This document shows, piece by piece, positions 13,065 to 21,095 of a stretch of DNA of 64,000 nucleotides. Both the position numbers and the translations under genes were made by a program. Source of the stretch: Massilia sp. ZL223 (GTDB lineage Bacteria; Pseudomonadota; Gammaproteobacteria; Burkholderiales; Burkholderiaceae_D); assembly GCF_018119395.1 (NCBI RefSeq), contig NZ_JAGPWD010000017.1, forward strand, positions 34,999-98,998, given 5' to 3'. Each line of letters opens with the position of its first letter. Position 1 is the first letter of the stretch. The notes under the pieces were generated by a model, which saw only the letters and a list, made by a program, of their open reading frames with translations, was not told the DNA's origin and searched no databases.

Positions 13065-13789
13065 GCCATCTGGCTCAGTTTGAACGCCAGCCAGCCGCCG
13101 TAAATGAGGACCGTCGGGATCAGGATCACCCGCAGGGCGCTGCCGCGCGAGGCGCCGGTCCAGGCCTGGTAGCCGATGACTTGCAGCGCCAGGTTCCAGA
13201 CGAAGAGGATCGAGAGGCTGTCCAGCAGGCCCGCCAGCGGGTGGCTCTGTTCGTAATGGAAGAAGAGCTGGTTGAGCGAAGTCGGGTTCAGCGCTTCCAT
13301 GCCCAGCTGTCCGTTGGATTGGAGCAGCATCTGCATGCCGCCGAGTACCAGCACCAGCACATTGGGCAGGGAGGACCAGGCGGACAGTGCGAAGCCTTTG
13401 CCGAAGCTGAGTTCGCGGTTGGTGAATTTGCCGACGATGAGCAGGTACAGCGCGATGGCCGCATACATGGCCAGCACCGCGAAGACGCCGCCGCCGGCGG
13501 TGAGGTAGGCCATGGTCTGGCGGCTCATGCCCATCCCCGCCTGCTGCTCGCGCACGGCGGGATCGGCGACGGCGGCCAGCATGTGTTCCTGGAACCAGGT
13601 GTAATCGACGAAACCGAGGAAATACCAGAGGAAGAGCGCGACATTGGCGGCGCAGATCGCCAGTACCGGCAGCCAGGCGGCAGGGCGGGATGCCAGGCGC
13701 CGGAAGGTGGCGGCAGGTTCAAGGAAGATGCCGAACAGGGCGCTGAAAGGGGAGGTGGTGGCCGGTGCCGACTTGTCGATCAATTCCAT
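13061..13789 (-). CDS. YIP1-family integral membrane protein
   Basis: A 242-residue polytopic membrane protein. About five hydrophobic helices are visible (for example WLPVLAICAANVALFLWYFL and VFAVLAMYAAIALYLLIVG). The N-terminal segment FLEPAATFRRLASRP and the central layout match the Yip1 domain of bacterial proteins. The frame is open 14 codons upstream, but MELIDKSAPATTS at 13789 is chosen because the preceding residues look unrelated. It is the first gene of the operon and overlaps the MacA gene by four bases (ATGA), implying a role with the exporter. The biochemical function of bacterial YIP1 proteins is not known to me. Confidence 0.8.
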   Translation of the reverse strand: MELIDKSAPATTSPFSALFGIFLEPAATFRRLASRPAAWLPVLAICAANVALFLWYFLGFVDYTWFQEHMLAAVADPAVREQQAGMGMSRQTMAYLTAGGGVFAVLAMYAAIALYLLIVGKFTNRELSFGKGFALSAWSSLPNVLVLVLGGMQMLLQSNGQLGMEALNPTSLNQLFFHYEQSHPLAGLLDSLSILFVWNLALQVIGYQAWTGASRGSALRVILIPTVLIYGGWLAFKLSQMA

Positions 13790-14008
13790 GGCGTGTGTCT
13801 TGTTCCAATGAGTCTTCGGGAATGCGCCCATGACCGCGGCGCCGGGTGTGACTATTTCACGAGGAAAACGATAGCATGCTGTTAAATAATGGCGCTATGT
13901 CCTTTGCTTACTTTGAAGGCAATCCTATAAAGGTTGATAGGAGCGCTTTGGACACAGCACGCGCCGGCGGTGGCGGTGCGTGGCACGCACATGGGCGGGA
14001 GTTGAAAG

Positions 14009-14572
14009 ATGAAGCGCATCTATCGCTGGAACACCGTGGAAGGCGGGGGGAGCGAACACCTGGCGCTCGATGCCGATGCCGCGCGGATCGTGGCCGAGAG
14101 CGTCGTGATCGGGCCGGACGCGGGGGCGCTGTACGAGGACGAGCCCTTCGGCTGCGCCTACCGGCTGAGCTGCGATGGCGAGTGGCGGGTCCGCGAGCTG
14201 GCGGTGTGGATGGCCGACGGCAGGACGCTGGCGCTGCGGGCCGACGGTGCGGGCCACTGGACCGGCGCGAATGGTCTGCCGCTTCCCGCGCTGGACGGCT
14301 GCATCGACGTCGATCTCGCCTGCACGCCCTTCACCAACACGCTGCCGATCCGCCGGCTGGGGGAGAAGCTGCGGCAGCGGCGGGAGCTCAGGCTGGTCTT
14401 CGTCGCGTTCCCCTCGCTCAGCCTGAGCGCCTTGTCCCAGGCGTACACGCGGCTGGCGCCGGAACGCTATCTGTTCGAGAGTCCGGAGCACGCGTTTTCC
14501 GCCGAGATCGCAACGGATGAGGAGGGCGTGGTGCTGCGCTATCCGGGTTTGTTCGTTCGGCGCAGCCCCTGA
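14009..14572 (+). CDS. Putative glycolipid-binding domain protein (DUF1089-like)
   Basis: The 187-residue soluble protein matches my memory of the putative glycolipid-binding family: YRWNTVEGGGSEHLAL at the N-terminus, TPFTNTLPIRRL in the middle and a final YPGLFVRR segment. No signal peptide or membrane helix is visible. The family is defined structurally, and its physiological role is not established. The start at 14009 has a ribosome site (GGGAG, 8 bases away). It is alone on the plus strand, divergent from the YIP1 operon. Confidence 0.78.
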   Translation: MKRIYRWNTVEGGGSEHLALDADAARIVAESVVIGPDAGALYEDEPFGCAYRLSCDGEWRVRELAVWMADGRTLALRADGAGHWTGANGLPLPALDGCIDVDLACTPFTNTLPIRRLGEKLRQRRELRLVFVAFPSLSLSALSQAYTRLAPERYLFESPEHAFSAEIATDEEGVVLRYPGLFVRRSP

Positions 14573-14608
14573 GCACGACGCCGCCATGTCGGCGGCGCGG
14601 GTTTCCGC

Positions 14609-15307
14609 TCAGGCGCGGCGGCGCAGGCTGGCCAGGCCGAGCAGGCCCAGGCCGAGCAGGGCGACCGAGGCCGGTTCCGGCACGGCGGCAGGTTCACTGT
14701 AGGCGATTTCGTTGGCCAGAAGCTGGTAAGTCACGGAGGTGGGGAAGTCGGCCCAGTCGTAGCCGTTGACCCAGACGAAGCCCTCGCCCACCGCGCCGCC
14801 GACGATCGCAGCGGCGCCGCCGTCGCGGGTGGCGTAGACGGTGCCGAGGCCGAGCTGGCTGAAATTCTGGAAGAACTCGGTTGCGTTGCCGTCGGTGTAG
14901 TTGCTGCCCAGCTGCTCGCCGAGGCCTGCGGCCAGGCCGGCAGCGGTGAAGACCACATTGCTTTCGTAGTAGTTGGCGGCGTCCGATGCCGAACCGTTCA
15001 GCAGCGACATGCCGTACCCGGCGGAGGACCATTCGGTGATCAGCTTGCCGCCGCCCTGGATGAAACCGGCGAGCGCATTGTTGCCGGTGCGCTCACGGCC
15101 GAGGATCACGGTGTCGATGCCGGCCAGCGAGGCATCGCTCAGCTCGTCCAGCGCCACCACGGTATGGCCATGGGCGTTCAGGCCGCCTGCGAGGGTGCCG
15201 GCGCTTATATATTGGCCGAATACCCCGACCATGCCGGCATGGGCGGCACTGCAGGCAAACAGCGCAGCCACGGCGGCGGCTGCGAACGTGGTGTGAAAGC
15301 GTTTCAT
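14609..15307 (-). CDS. PEP-CTERM sorting-domain protein
   Basis: Secreted protein of 232 residues. It has a Sec signal peptide (FAAAAVAALFACSAAHA), a secreted body and the C-terminal exosortase tag VPEPASVALLGLGLLGLA followed by RRR. In PEP-CTERM systems the tag is cut by exosortase, and the protein is delivered to the cell surface or exopolysaccharide. The body (GVFGQYISAGTLAGGLNA and later segments) has no family I can name. The frame is open much further upstream, but AGGG lies six bases before the ATG at 15307, and the signal peptide begins there. An extended hairpin lies upstream at 15388-15420. Confidence 0.88.
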   Translation of the reverse strand: MKRFHTTFAAAAVAALFACSAAHAGMVGVFGQYISAGTLAGGLNAHGHTVVALDELSDASLAGIDTVILGRERTGNNALAGFIQGGGKLITEWSSAGYGMSLLNGSASDAANYYESNVVFTAAGLAAGLGEQLGSNYTDGNATEFFQNFSQLGLGTVYATRDGGAAAIVGGAVGEGFVWVNGYDWADFPTSVTYQLLANEIAYSEPAAVPEPASVALLGLGLLGLASLRRRA

Positions 15308-15387
15308 CGTCATCCCTAGTGTTGCGTGAGTGTTTTTGCTGGCGGCAACTGTCCGCCAAGCCGGCTGTTTCGCCGGCCGAGTTACCC

Positions 15388-15420
15388 TAAAGCATGTTTT
15401 GTGCCAAAAGGCATGCTTTA
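15388..15420. promoter_or_regulatory. Inverted repeat upstream of the PEP-CTERM gene
   Basis: TAAAGCATG (15388-15396) is repeated in inverted form as CATGCTTTA (15412-15420). The intervening bases can pair further (TTTTG with CAAAA), giving one long hairpin with a 2-base bulge. It lies 80-113 bases ahead of the PEP-CTERM start. It could be an operator for a dimeric regulator or an mRNA leader structure. Confidence 0.5.
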
Positions 15421-15531
15421 TTGACAAATCAAGTAGTTAGGATGGCTAAGTAAAGACGAGTTTTCTCAACTGTAAAAAATTCCGACATGAAAGACACTAG
15501 GGCGACGTCGCAGCGGCAAAGATTTTCAATC

Positions 15532-15562
15532 AAATCGCTTGCAACTAAATCGCAAGCGATTT
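15532..15562. promoter_or_regulatory. Candidate OhrR-type operator ahead of ohr
   Basis: A perfect 11-bp inverted repeat, AAATCGCTTGC (15532-15542) and GCAAGCGATTT (15552-15562), lies about 140 bases before the ohr start. The repeat style suits a MarR-family dimer such as OhrR, the usual peroxide sensor controlling ohr. A second 12-bp palindrome, ATAGCGCGCTAT, lies at 15650-15661, between this site and the gene. No ohrR gene is present in the window. The regulator assignment is inference. Confidence 0.5.
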
Positions 15563-15700
15563 AATATGCCTTCTATGGCAGCGCGATAGTAATCAATCCC
15601 GCGAGGCCTGCAGCAAGGAAGCGCCGTTTCAGGAGCGGCGATCATTTAAATAGCGCGCTATCTAATAGCGTTTTATGAAAATTTGAAAAGGAGTCTTACC

Positions 15701-16126
15701 ATGGCAATCGATAAAGTCCTCTACCGTGCAAGCGCCAAAGCAACCGGTGGCCGCGAAGGCCGCGCCGTCTCGTCGGACGGTGTGCTCGACGTCAAATTGA
15801 CCACCCCGAAGGAACTCGGCGGCAATGGCCTGGAAGGCACGAACCCGGAACAGCTGTTCGCAGCCGGTTATTCGGCCTGCTTCCTGGGCGCCATGAAGTT
15901 CGTCGCGGCCCGCGACAAGCTGAAGATCTCTCCTGACGTCGCAGTGGAAGGCCAAGTCGGCATCGGCCCTCTGCCGGCCGGCTTCGGCATCGAGGTGCAA
16001 CTGAACATCAGCCTGCCGGGCGTGCCGGCCGAGGAAGCCCAGACCCTGATCGACCGCGCCCACATCGTGTGCCCGTACTCGAACGCCACCCGCGGCAACA
16101 TCAACGTGACCCTGCAGCTCGTATAA
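15701..16126 (+). CDS. ohr: Organic hydroperoxide resistance protein
   Basis: Thiol-dependent peroxidase of the Ohr/OsmC family that reduces organic (fatty acid) hydroperoxides, usually recycled by lipoylated proteins. The 141-residue length is typical. The two reactive cysteines are Cys60 (GYSACFLGA) and Cys124 ([10 protein letters not shown]). The catalytic Arg21 and Glu50 (NPEQLF) are in place. The ATG at 15701 has a strong ribosome site (AAAGGAG); an in-frame ATG six codons earlier lacks one. It is monocistronic, with palindromic operator candidates upstream. Confidence 0.95.
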   Translation: MAIDKVLYRASAKATGGREGRAVSSDGVLDVKLTTPKELGGNGLEGTNPEQLFAAGYSACFLGAMKFVAARDKLKISPDVAVEGQVGIGPLPAGFGIEVQLNISLPGVPAEEAQTLIDRAHIVCPYSNATRGNINVTLQLV

Positions 16127-16218
16127 GCAGCTAAAGGCACTTGCCGCCGATGGGCGGCTTGCTCGCACCAGTCGTGCCTGCTTTCGGCACGCTGAGTTCA
16201 CATTGTAATGAAAAAGAT

Positions 16219-16242
16219 AACGGCCGCCACAGCGCGGCCGTT
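16219..16242 (+). terminator. Hairpin after ohr, possible terminator
   Basis: AACGGCCGC (16219-16227) pairs with GCGGCCGTT (16234-16242) around a 6-base loop, 93 bases after the ohr stop. The T-run is poor (CGTCAATTTTC), so this could be a weak terminator or a transcript-stabilising 3' hairpin. Confidence 0.5.
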
Positions 16243-16521
16243 CGTCAATTTTCATGGCTTTTTTCTTGTTGCCTGAGCCATTTCTGTGCTTTCGAAAGCA
16301 GCTCGTGGGGATGGGATTTTTTTGCCAAATCCAAAAATCAAGCTCCCTGAAGGGGAGCGATCACGTTTTCATATATGCGTTATCTATGCGGTAAATAACG
16401 CGATCTGGGCCTATTTGAATGCATTTTGCTGCCATGTATTTGAGTGGCTGATAACGCATTTTTACGACGTGACAAGGAAGTTGCCATCCTTGCGTCGACA
16501 CGATACAACGCTCCAAAAATT

Positions 16522-16549
16522 TTTTCCGCGCGGAAAACGAAAGCGCTTT
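16522..16549. promoter_or_regulatory. Two adjacent perfect palindromes upstream of the MFS gene
   Basis: A 16-bp perfect palindrome (TTTTCCGCGCGGAAAA, 16522-16537) is followed two bases later by AAAGCGCTTT (16540-16549). The second resembles LacI/GalR-family operators, which have a central CG inside an AT-flanked palindrome. They lie 120-147 bases ahead of the sugar-transporter-like MFS gene, so a LacI-type regulator is a plausible reader. No regulator gene is adjacent. Confidence 0.45.
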
Positions 16550-16561
16550 TGAGGTGTTTAG

Positions 16562-16596
16562 AATTGCCGTCCATCAGCTTCCTGACGGCAATTTTT
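16562..16596 (+). terminator. Rho-independent terminator with no annotated gene in front
   Basis: AATTGCCGTC (16562-16571) pairs with GACGGCAATT (16584-16593), followed by TTT. It is a good plus-strand terminator, but 436 bases separate it from the ohr stop. Either it ends a small untranslated RNA made from the AT-rich stretch 16260-16560, or it is an attenuator in the leader of the MFS gene. Confidence 0.6.
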
Positions 16597-16668
16597 AAAC
16601 CGTGTTAGGGCTGCCTAGCCAAGTTGGCAAAAGCTTTAACCCTCAAAATATTTAACAATTTTCCGCCG

Positions 16669-17829
16669 ATGCAAACGACTGCCTCCATTTCGCGTAACAC
16701 CACTTTTTCGCTTGCGCACCTCCAGCAATACGCACTCCCTGTCCTGTTCACCCTGTTTGGCGTGATCATGGGTTCCTGGGCCGGCCGCATTCCGGCCCTG
16801 GCCGAGCGTGTCCAGGTTTCCCACTCGGCGCTGTCGATGGTGCTGCTGTGCGGCGGCCTCGGCGCCGTGGTGTCGTATCCGATCTCGTCCTTCCTGATGG
16901 GCCGCGTCGGCGCCCGCAAGACCCTGCTGGTCTCGGGCCTGGCCCTGCTGGCCGTGCTGGTGTCGATCGGCATGGCGCCGACCGTGCCGCTGCTGATGAT
17001 GGCGGTCCTGAGCCTGGGCATCACCGCCAGCACCTTCGACGTGGCGATCAACTCGGCCGCGACCAAGCGTGAAAAGCAGACCGGCAAGTCGGAACTGTCG
17101 AGGCTGCACGGCCTTGGCTGCGCCGGCGGCCTGGCGGGCGCGACCCTGGGCAGCCTGATGGCAAGCATGAAGATCGCTCCGGCCACCCACTTCCTGATGC
17201 TGGCCGCACCGCTGGCCGTGGTGCTGTGGATGGGCTTCTCGATGCTCGAGGCCGACGACAGCGTGGAAAAGGTCGAGAAGAAGTCGTTCTCCCTGCCGCG
17301 CGGCCCGCTGGCACTGCTGGGTCTGCTGGGCTTCCTGGGTTCGATGTCGGAAGGCAGCATTGCCGACTGGAGCGGCGTGTTCCTGAAAGAGCATTTCGGC
17401 GCGTCGGACGGCCTGGCGCCGCTGGCCCTGTCCGCGTTCTCGGTGATGATGCTGATGTCGCGCATGGTCGGCGACAAGCTGAAGGTGCGTTTCGGCGCCC
17501 AGCGCCTGGTGACCCTGGGTGCGCTGGTCTCGGCAAGCGGCCTGTTCTTCGCGGTGATGGCGCCGAACGCCTACTTCGCGCTGGGCGGCTTCGCCATCGC
17601 CGGCCTCGGCCTGTCGCTGCTGTTCCCCTTCGTGTTCAGCGCCGCCGGCGCCCAGGGCCCGATCGCCCTGGCCGGTGTGGCGAGCATGGCCTACAGCGGC
17701 AGCCTGATGGGCCCGCCGGTGATCGGCGCCGTCGCCCACTACGTCGGCATGCAGGCGGCCATCGGCTACGTCGGCGGCCTGTCGCTGGTGATTGCCCTGG
17801 TGGCCAGCCGCACCCGCCTGCTGAAGTAA
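16669..17829 (+). CDS. MFS transporter, FucP/sugar-type
   Basis: A 386-residue, 12-helix major facilitator. The first loop motif appears as GRVGARKTLL and a later one as RMVGDKLKVRFG. The sequence RIPALAERVQVSHSALSMVLL after helix 1 is typical of the subgroup annotated as MFS/FucP-like sugar or drug transporters. The substrate cannot be fixed. The ATG at 16669 is preferred; an in-frame TTG at 16624 is possible, and neither has a strong ribosome site. The upstream spacer is rich in palindromes, and a terminator follows the stop. Confidence 0.85.
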   Translation: MQTTASISRNTTFSLAHLQQYALPVLFTLFGVIMGSWAGRIPALAERVQVSHSALSMVLLCGGLGAVVSYPISSFLMGRVGARKTLLVSGLALLAVLVSIGMAPTVPLLMMAVLSLGITASTFDVAINSAATKREKQTGKSELSRLHGLGCAGGLAGATLGSLMASMKIAPATHFLMLAAPLAVVLWMGFSMLEADDSVEKVEKKSFSLPRGPLALLGLLGFLGSMSEGSIADWSGVFLKEHFGASDGLAPLALSAFSVMMLMSRMVGDKLKVRFGAQRLVTLGALVSASGLFFAVMAPNAYFALGGFAIAGLGLSLLFPFVFSAAGAQGPIALAGVASMAYSGSLMGPPVIGAVAHYVGMQAAIGYVGGLSLVIALVASRTRLLK

Positions 17830-17860
17830 TCCTGCCGCCCGGCCCGGCCCGGCCGCAAGC

Positions 17861-17893
17861 AACGCAGACGTGTCCGCAGGGACCGTCTGCGTT
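17861..17893 (+). terminator. Terminator hairpin after the MFS gene
   Basis: AACGCAGACG (17861-17870) pairs with CGTCTGCGTT (17884-17893). The inner bases GTCC/GGAC extend the stem. The downstream T content is modest (GTCGTTTCC). It lies 32 bases past the stop codon. Confidence 0.75.
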
Positions 17894-18047
17894 GTCGTTT
17901 CCGGGTGGCCTGCGTCCTGTCGGCCCTGCTTGCACCGGCATGCGTGTTCTTGCCTTCGCGGCAGAGAAACCTTGCATACCGGCGGCGCCCTGAGCACGGC
18001 GGCGAAAGACGGTATCATCGACTATCGCCAACCCGACCTTACCGATC

Positions 18048-18875
18048 ATGCTCCAGACACCCGTCTCCTTCCAGCCGCTGTTCGCTCCGCACCCTGATCC
18101 GGAACCCCTGAGCTTCCTGTTTTACCAGGGACGGCTGCTGGTGCGCGAAGACAGTCTGGCGCTGCCGCAGGCCGCCCTGCTCGCGCAGCTTGGCGTGCCG
18201 GAAGCGAACCTGCAGCCGCTCGGCTTGCTGGGCGAACGGTATTGCCAGGCCGGCTGGCTTGACGAGGAGCTCGTGCCGCCGCCCGGCTATGGCTGGCGCG
18301 GTCTGCGTTCGCTGTTCGGCGAGATGGATGAGCAGCTGGTGGGCCTGGCGGCGCGCGCGGCCCAGGTGGCCGAATGGGCGCGCACGCACCGTTTTTGCGG
18401 CGCATGCGGCAGCGGCACCGTGCTGGCCGCGGGCGAACGCTGCTTCAAGTGCGTGAACTGCGGGCACATGGCCTACCCGCGCATCTCGCCGGCCATGATG
18501 GTCCTGATCCGCAAGGGCGATGCGGTGCTGCTGGCGATGCATGTGGCCTCGCCCACCAAGCGCTTCGTGCCACTGGCCGGTTTCCTGGAGGCGGGCGAAT
18601 CGGTCGAAGAGGCGGTCCACCGCGAGGTGTACGAAGAGGTCGGGCTGCGGGTGACCAACCTGCGCTACTTCGGCAGCCAGTCCTGGCCCTTCCCCCATTC
18701 GCTGATGCTGGCCTTCACGGCCGATTACGTGGACGGCGAGATCCGCGTCGACACGTCCGAGATCGCCGAGGCGCGCTGGTTCGGCCCCGACGACGAGTGG
18801 CCGGAACGCGTGCCGCACGTGTCGATCTCGAGCGTCCTGGTCGACGCCCACCGCCCGCCAGGGCGCCAGGACTAA
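18048..18875 (+). CDS. nudC: NADH pyrophosphatase / NAD-capped RNA hydrolase
   Basis: Nudix hydrolase that cleaves NAD(H) to NMN(H) and AMP and, in characterised homologues, removes NAD caps from RNA. The 275-residue protein has a zinc ribbon with Cys117, Cys120, Cys135 and Cys138. The Nudix box spans about residues 178-200 (GFLEAGESVEEAV through YEEVGL). The NudC signature downstream reads SQSWPFP at 210-216, where SQPWPFP is usual: the first Pro is Ser here. The ATG at 18048 is used. The stop overlaps the stop of the convergent membrane-protein gene by 3 bases. Confidence 0.93.
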   Translation: MLQTPVSFQPLFAPHPDPEPLSFLFYQGRLLVREDSLALPQAALLAQLGVPEANLQPLGLLGERYCQAGWLDEELVPPPGYGWRGLRSLFGEMDEQLVGLAARAAQVAEWARTHRFCGACGSGTVLAAGERCFKCVNCGHMAYPRISPAMMVLIRKGDAVLLAMHVASPTKRFVPLAGFLEAGESVEEAVHREVYEEVGLRVTNLRYFGSQSWPFPHSLMLAFTADYVDGEIRVDTSEIAEARWFGPDDEWPERVPHVSISSVLVDAHRPPGRQD

Positions 18876-19804
18876 ACCGGGTCTGTCTCCGCCTGCGCCT
18901 GCACTTCGCGCGTGCGGACGATGCCGGCGGCGGATGCCGGCGCCGTGGCGGGCGCCGGCTTGGCCCCTGTGCTGCGCAGGTTGATCGCGCGCTGCAGCAG
19001 GTCGAACCAGAAGGGGGCGCCGAACAGGGTGGTGCTGGCGGTCACCAGCCAGCCGGCCACTTGCAGCACGAAGCCCGCATCGAGCACCGGAGGGAAGCTG
19101 CTCCATCCGATCGGCAGTGTCCACAGCTGCTGCAGGGCGGCGGAATCCAGCGCGCCGGGCGCCGCGCCGATCTGGGCCGCCAGCGCCGGATGCTGCCACA
19201 GGGTGCGGAACAGGTGGATGCTGTCGATGTTGAACATGATCGCGAGCAGCAGCGCCAGCAGCCAGGACACCAGCAGCTGGCGCCGCTTGTAGACGCCCGA
19301 CAGTCTTTCCATGGCGCTGACGAACCATCCGGCGATGCAGTTCTGGAAGCGCTGCAGGTCGCCGCCCGATTGCGCATACAGGGCCTGCAGCGTACGCCGC
19401 AGCTGCGGATCGTCGACGGCGGCGATGGCGGCGCCGACCGGCATGTCGCCATGGCGGATGCTGTCGACCAGGGCGATCGCGAAGTGATTGGGTTCGATGT
19501 AGGATGGTTCGGGGCGCGCCAGCCTGGATTCGGGCGCCCGTCCGGGTTCCATGCTCCCGTGTTCCGCGCCGCGCCGCACCGTGCCGGCGCCCTGGGGATT
19601 GACCAGCGGGTGCTCGTACAGCATGCGCGCCAGCGCGTCGAAGCGCGGGTCGGCCAGCATGCGCTTGACGCCTTCCTGTAGCATGCCCGCACGCAGGCTG
19701 AATGCCGCCGCGAGCGCTTCCTGCAATGTACTGACGACCAGGGCCAGGGTGCCATAGCAAAACGCCAGGCCGATGGCGACTTCGAGGACGGTGCTGCCGA
19801 ACAT
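18872..19804 (-). CDS. Hypothetical membrane protein, 310 aa
   Basis: I do not recognise the family. An N-terminal helix (about residues 9-30, AIGLAFCYGTLALVVSTLQ) is followed by a soluble, charged region. A second hydrophobic segment lies around 180-200 (LLVSWLLALLLAIMFNIDS), with one or two more around 240-270 (GFVLQVAGWLVTASTTLFG, then APFWFDLLQRAINLR). The tail is low-complexity and Ala/Pro-rich. The segment HFAIALVDSIRHG before the second helix may be a small helical domain. It is convergent with nudC, and a monocistronic start at 19804 is plausible. Confidence 0.75.
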   Translation of the reverse strand: MFGSTVLEVAIGLAFCYGTLALVVSTLQEALAAAFSLRAGMLQEGVKRMLADPRFDALARMLYEHPLVNPQGAGTVRRGAEHGSMEPGRAPESRLARPEPSYIEPNHFAIALVDSIRHGDMPVGAAIAAVDDPQLRRTLQALYAQSGGDLQRFQNCIAGWFVSAMERLSGVYKRRQLLVSWLLALLLAIMFNIDSIHLFRTLWQHPALAAQIGAAPGALDSAALQQLWTLPIGWSSFPPVLDAGFVLQVAGWLVTASTTLFGAPFWFDLLQRAINLRSTGAKPAPATAPASAAGIVRTREVQAQAETDPV

Positions 19805-19947
19805 GGCGCTTCTCCCGAAAGGAACCGTCCTCCACGCTACGCCGCTTGTGGTATTGCTGACCTGATCGTGCTCAAGAAATTGGCAGGAGCGGGTCGGCTA
19901 CCCGCATTTTCTATATACTTGCGGCAATCGATTTTCTAGGATTTACC

Positions 19948-20526
19948 ATGTCTGACAAAGAAGCTTTCACCGAACACGACTGGCGCCGCCTGCTCGCCAG
20001 CCTTGGCGAGGATCCCGACCGCCCGGGCCTGCATGAAACACCGGCGCGCGTGGCCAAAGCCTGGAAGCACTGGACTTCCGGCTACGACCAGAACCCGGTG
20101 GAAGTCCTGAAGGCCTTCGAGGACGGCGCCGAGGAGTACAACGAGCTGATCGTGGTGCGCGGCATCCCGGTCTACAGCCATTGCGAACACCACCTGGCGC
20201 CCTTCTTCGGCCGCGCCACGGTCGGCTATCTGCCGAACGGGAAGATCGTCGGCCTGTCCAAGCTCACCCGCCTGGTCGACATCTATGCCAAGCGCCTCCA
20301 GGTGCAGGAGCGCCTGACGATCCAGATCGCCAACGCGCTGATGGAAGTGCTGGAGCCGAAGGCGGTCGGCGTGGTCATCAAGTGCCGGCACATGTGCATG
20401 GAAAGCCGCGGCATCCGCACCCCTGGCGAGGAAACCATCACCTCGGCCATGCTTGGCGAACTGCAGCCGAACCTGGCGCTGCGCACCGAGTTCCTGTCGC
20501 TGGCGCGCGACGACCGCGGCGCGTAA
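19948..20526 (+). CDS. folE: GTP cyclohydrolase I
   Basis: First enzyme of tetrahydrofolate/pterin synthesis: GTP to 7,8-dihydroneopterin triphosphate plus formate. The 192-residue length and motifs are standard. The zinc ligands are the Cys and His of YSHCEHHLAPFFG and the Cys in KCRHMCMESRG. The substrate-binding stretches GYLPNGKIVGLSKL and RLQVQERLT are present. The ATG at 19948 follows an AT-rich promoter-like stretch (around 19900-19940). No other folate gene is adjacent. Confidence 0.96.
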   Translation: MSDKEAFTEHDWRRLLASLGEDPDRPGLHETPARVAKAWKHWTSGYDQNPVEVLKAFEDGAEEYNELIVVRGIPVYSHCEHHLAPFFGRATVGYLPNGKIVGLSKLTRLVDIYAKRLQVQERLTIQIANALMEVLEPKAVGVVIKCRHMCMESRGIRTPGEETITSAMLGELQPNLALRTEFLSLARDDRGA

Positions 20527-20649
20527 TCGCGAACTGCCGGCGCACTTTCGCCTCCCGCGGCGCCGGCCGCCCGGCCGCGGCGCATCCCCGCCTCAACCGG
20601 GAACCTGTTCCATATCACGGCCCTCCAAGATGTTTTGGAGGCTGCTGCC

Positions 20650-20982
20650 ATGGACCGCCCTGCATACCCGAGCGACATCTCGCGCGACGAGTTCGACAGC
20701 ATCCGCGGCATGCTCGAGGCGGCGCGGCGCAAGACCCGGCCGCGCAAGCACGACCTCTACGACGTGTTCTGCGCGGTGCTGTATTTCCTGCAGACCGGGG
20801 CGACCTGGCGCAGCCTGCCGCCCGGCTTCCCGCCCTGGCGCACCGTGCATGAATACTTCACGCAGTGGAACATGCTGCGCGAGGGCCAGCTCACCCTGCT
20901 GGAAAAGGTGCTGATGCAACTCGGACGCGAGCAGGAACTGTCTCACCTGCACAAGCTGCTGCAGCGTCATTCAGTGACTTGA
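20650..20982 (+). CDS. Stand-alone IS5/IS402-type transposase N-terminal domain
   Basis: A 110-residue ORF matching the N-terminal DUF4096 domain of IS5-family transposases: SDISRDEFDSIRGML, then KHDLYDVFCAVLYFLQTGAT, then LPPGFPPWRTVHEYFTQW. In a full transposase this would continue into the DDE catalytic domain, but here the protein ends about 20 residues after the domain, and no catalytic remnant or terminal inverted repeats are visible nearby. The ATG at 20650 has a strong ribosome site (TTTGGAGG). It may be a domesticated DNA-binding domain rather than a decaying IS. Codon use matches the host. Confidence 0.75.
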   Translation: MDRPAYPSDISRDEFDSIRGMLEAARRKTRPRKHDLYDVFCAVLYFLQTGATWRSLPPGFPPWRTVHEYFTQWNMLREGQLTLLEKVLMQLGREQELSHLHKLLQRHSVT

Positions 20983-21095
20983 TGCAGTCGGCGAAGATGT
21001 AATATTTCTGTCACACTCTGTTGCACTTTTCGCAAAGTTCGCTGGAACACTTGAGCTAAGCTAACAAGATACTTGTCAAATTGTTAGCAAAAGCC

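Noticed and set aside
13876..14520. 214-codon plus-strand frame overlapping the glycolipid-binding gene
   Set aside because: Arg/Gly-rich frame-shifted reading; the frame from 14009 has the family motifs and a ribosome site.
16286..16552. 88-codon ORF in the AT-rich spacer
   Set aside because: No ribosome site, no family and poor codon pattern; it runs through the palindromes. The spacer is better explained as regulatory or untranslated RNA.
16605..16660. tRNA-like phrase (GCCTAGCCAAGTTGGCAAAA)
   Set aside because: It recalls a D-arm, but no acceptor stem, anticodon arm or T-arm can be built around it.
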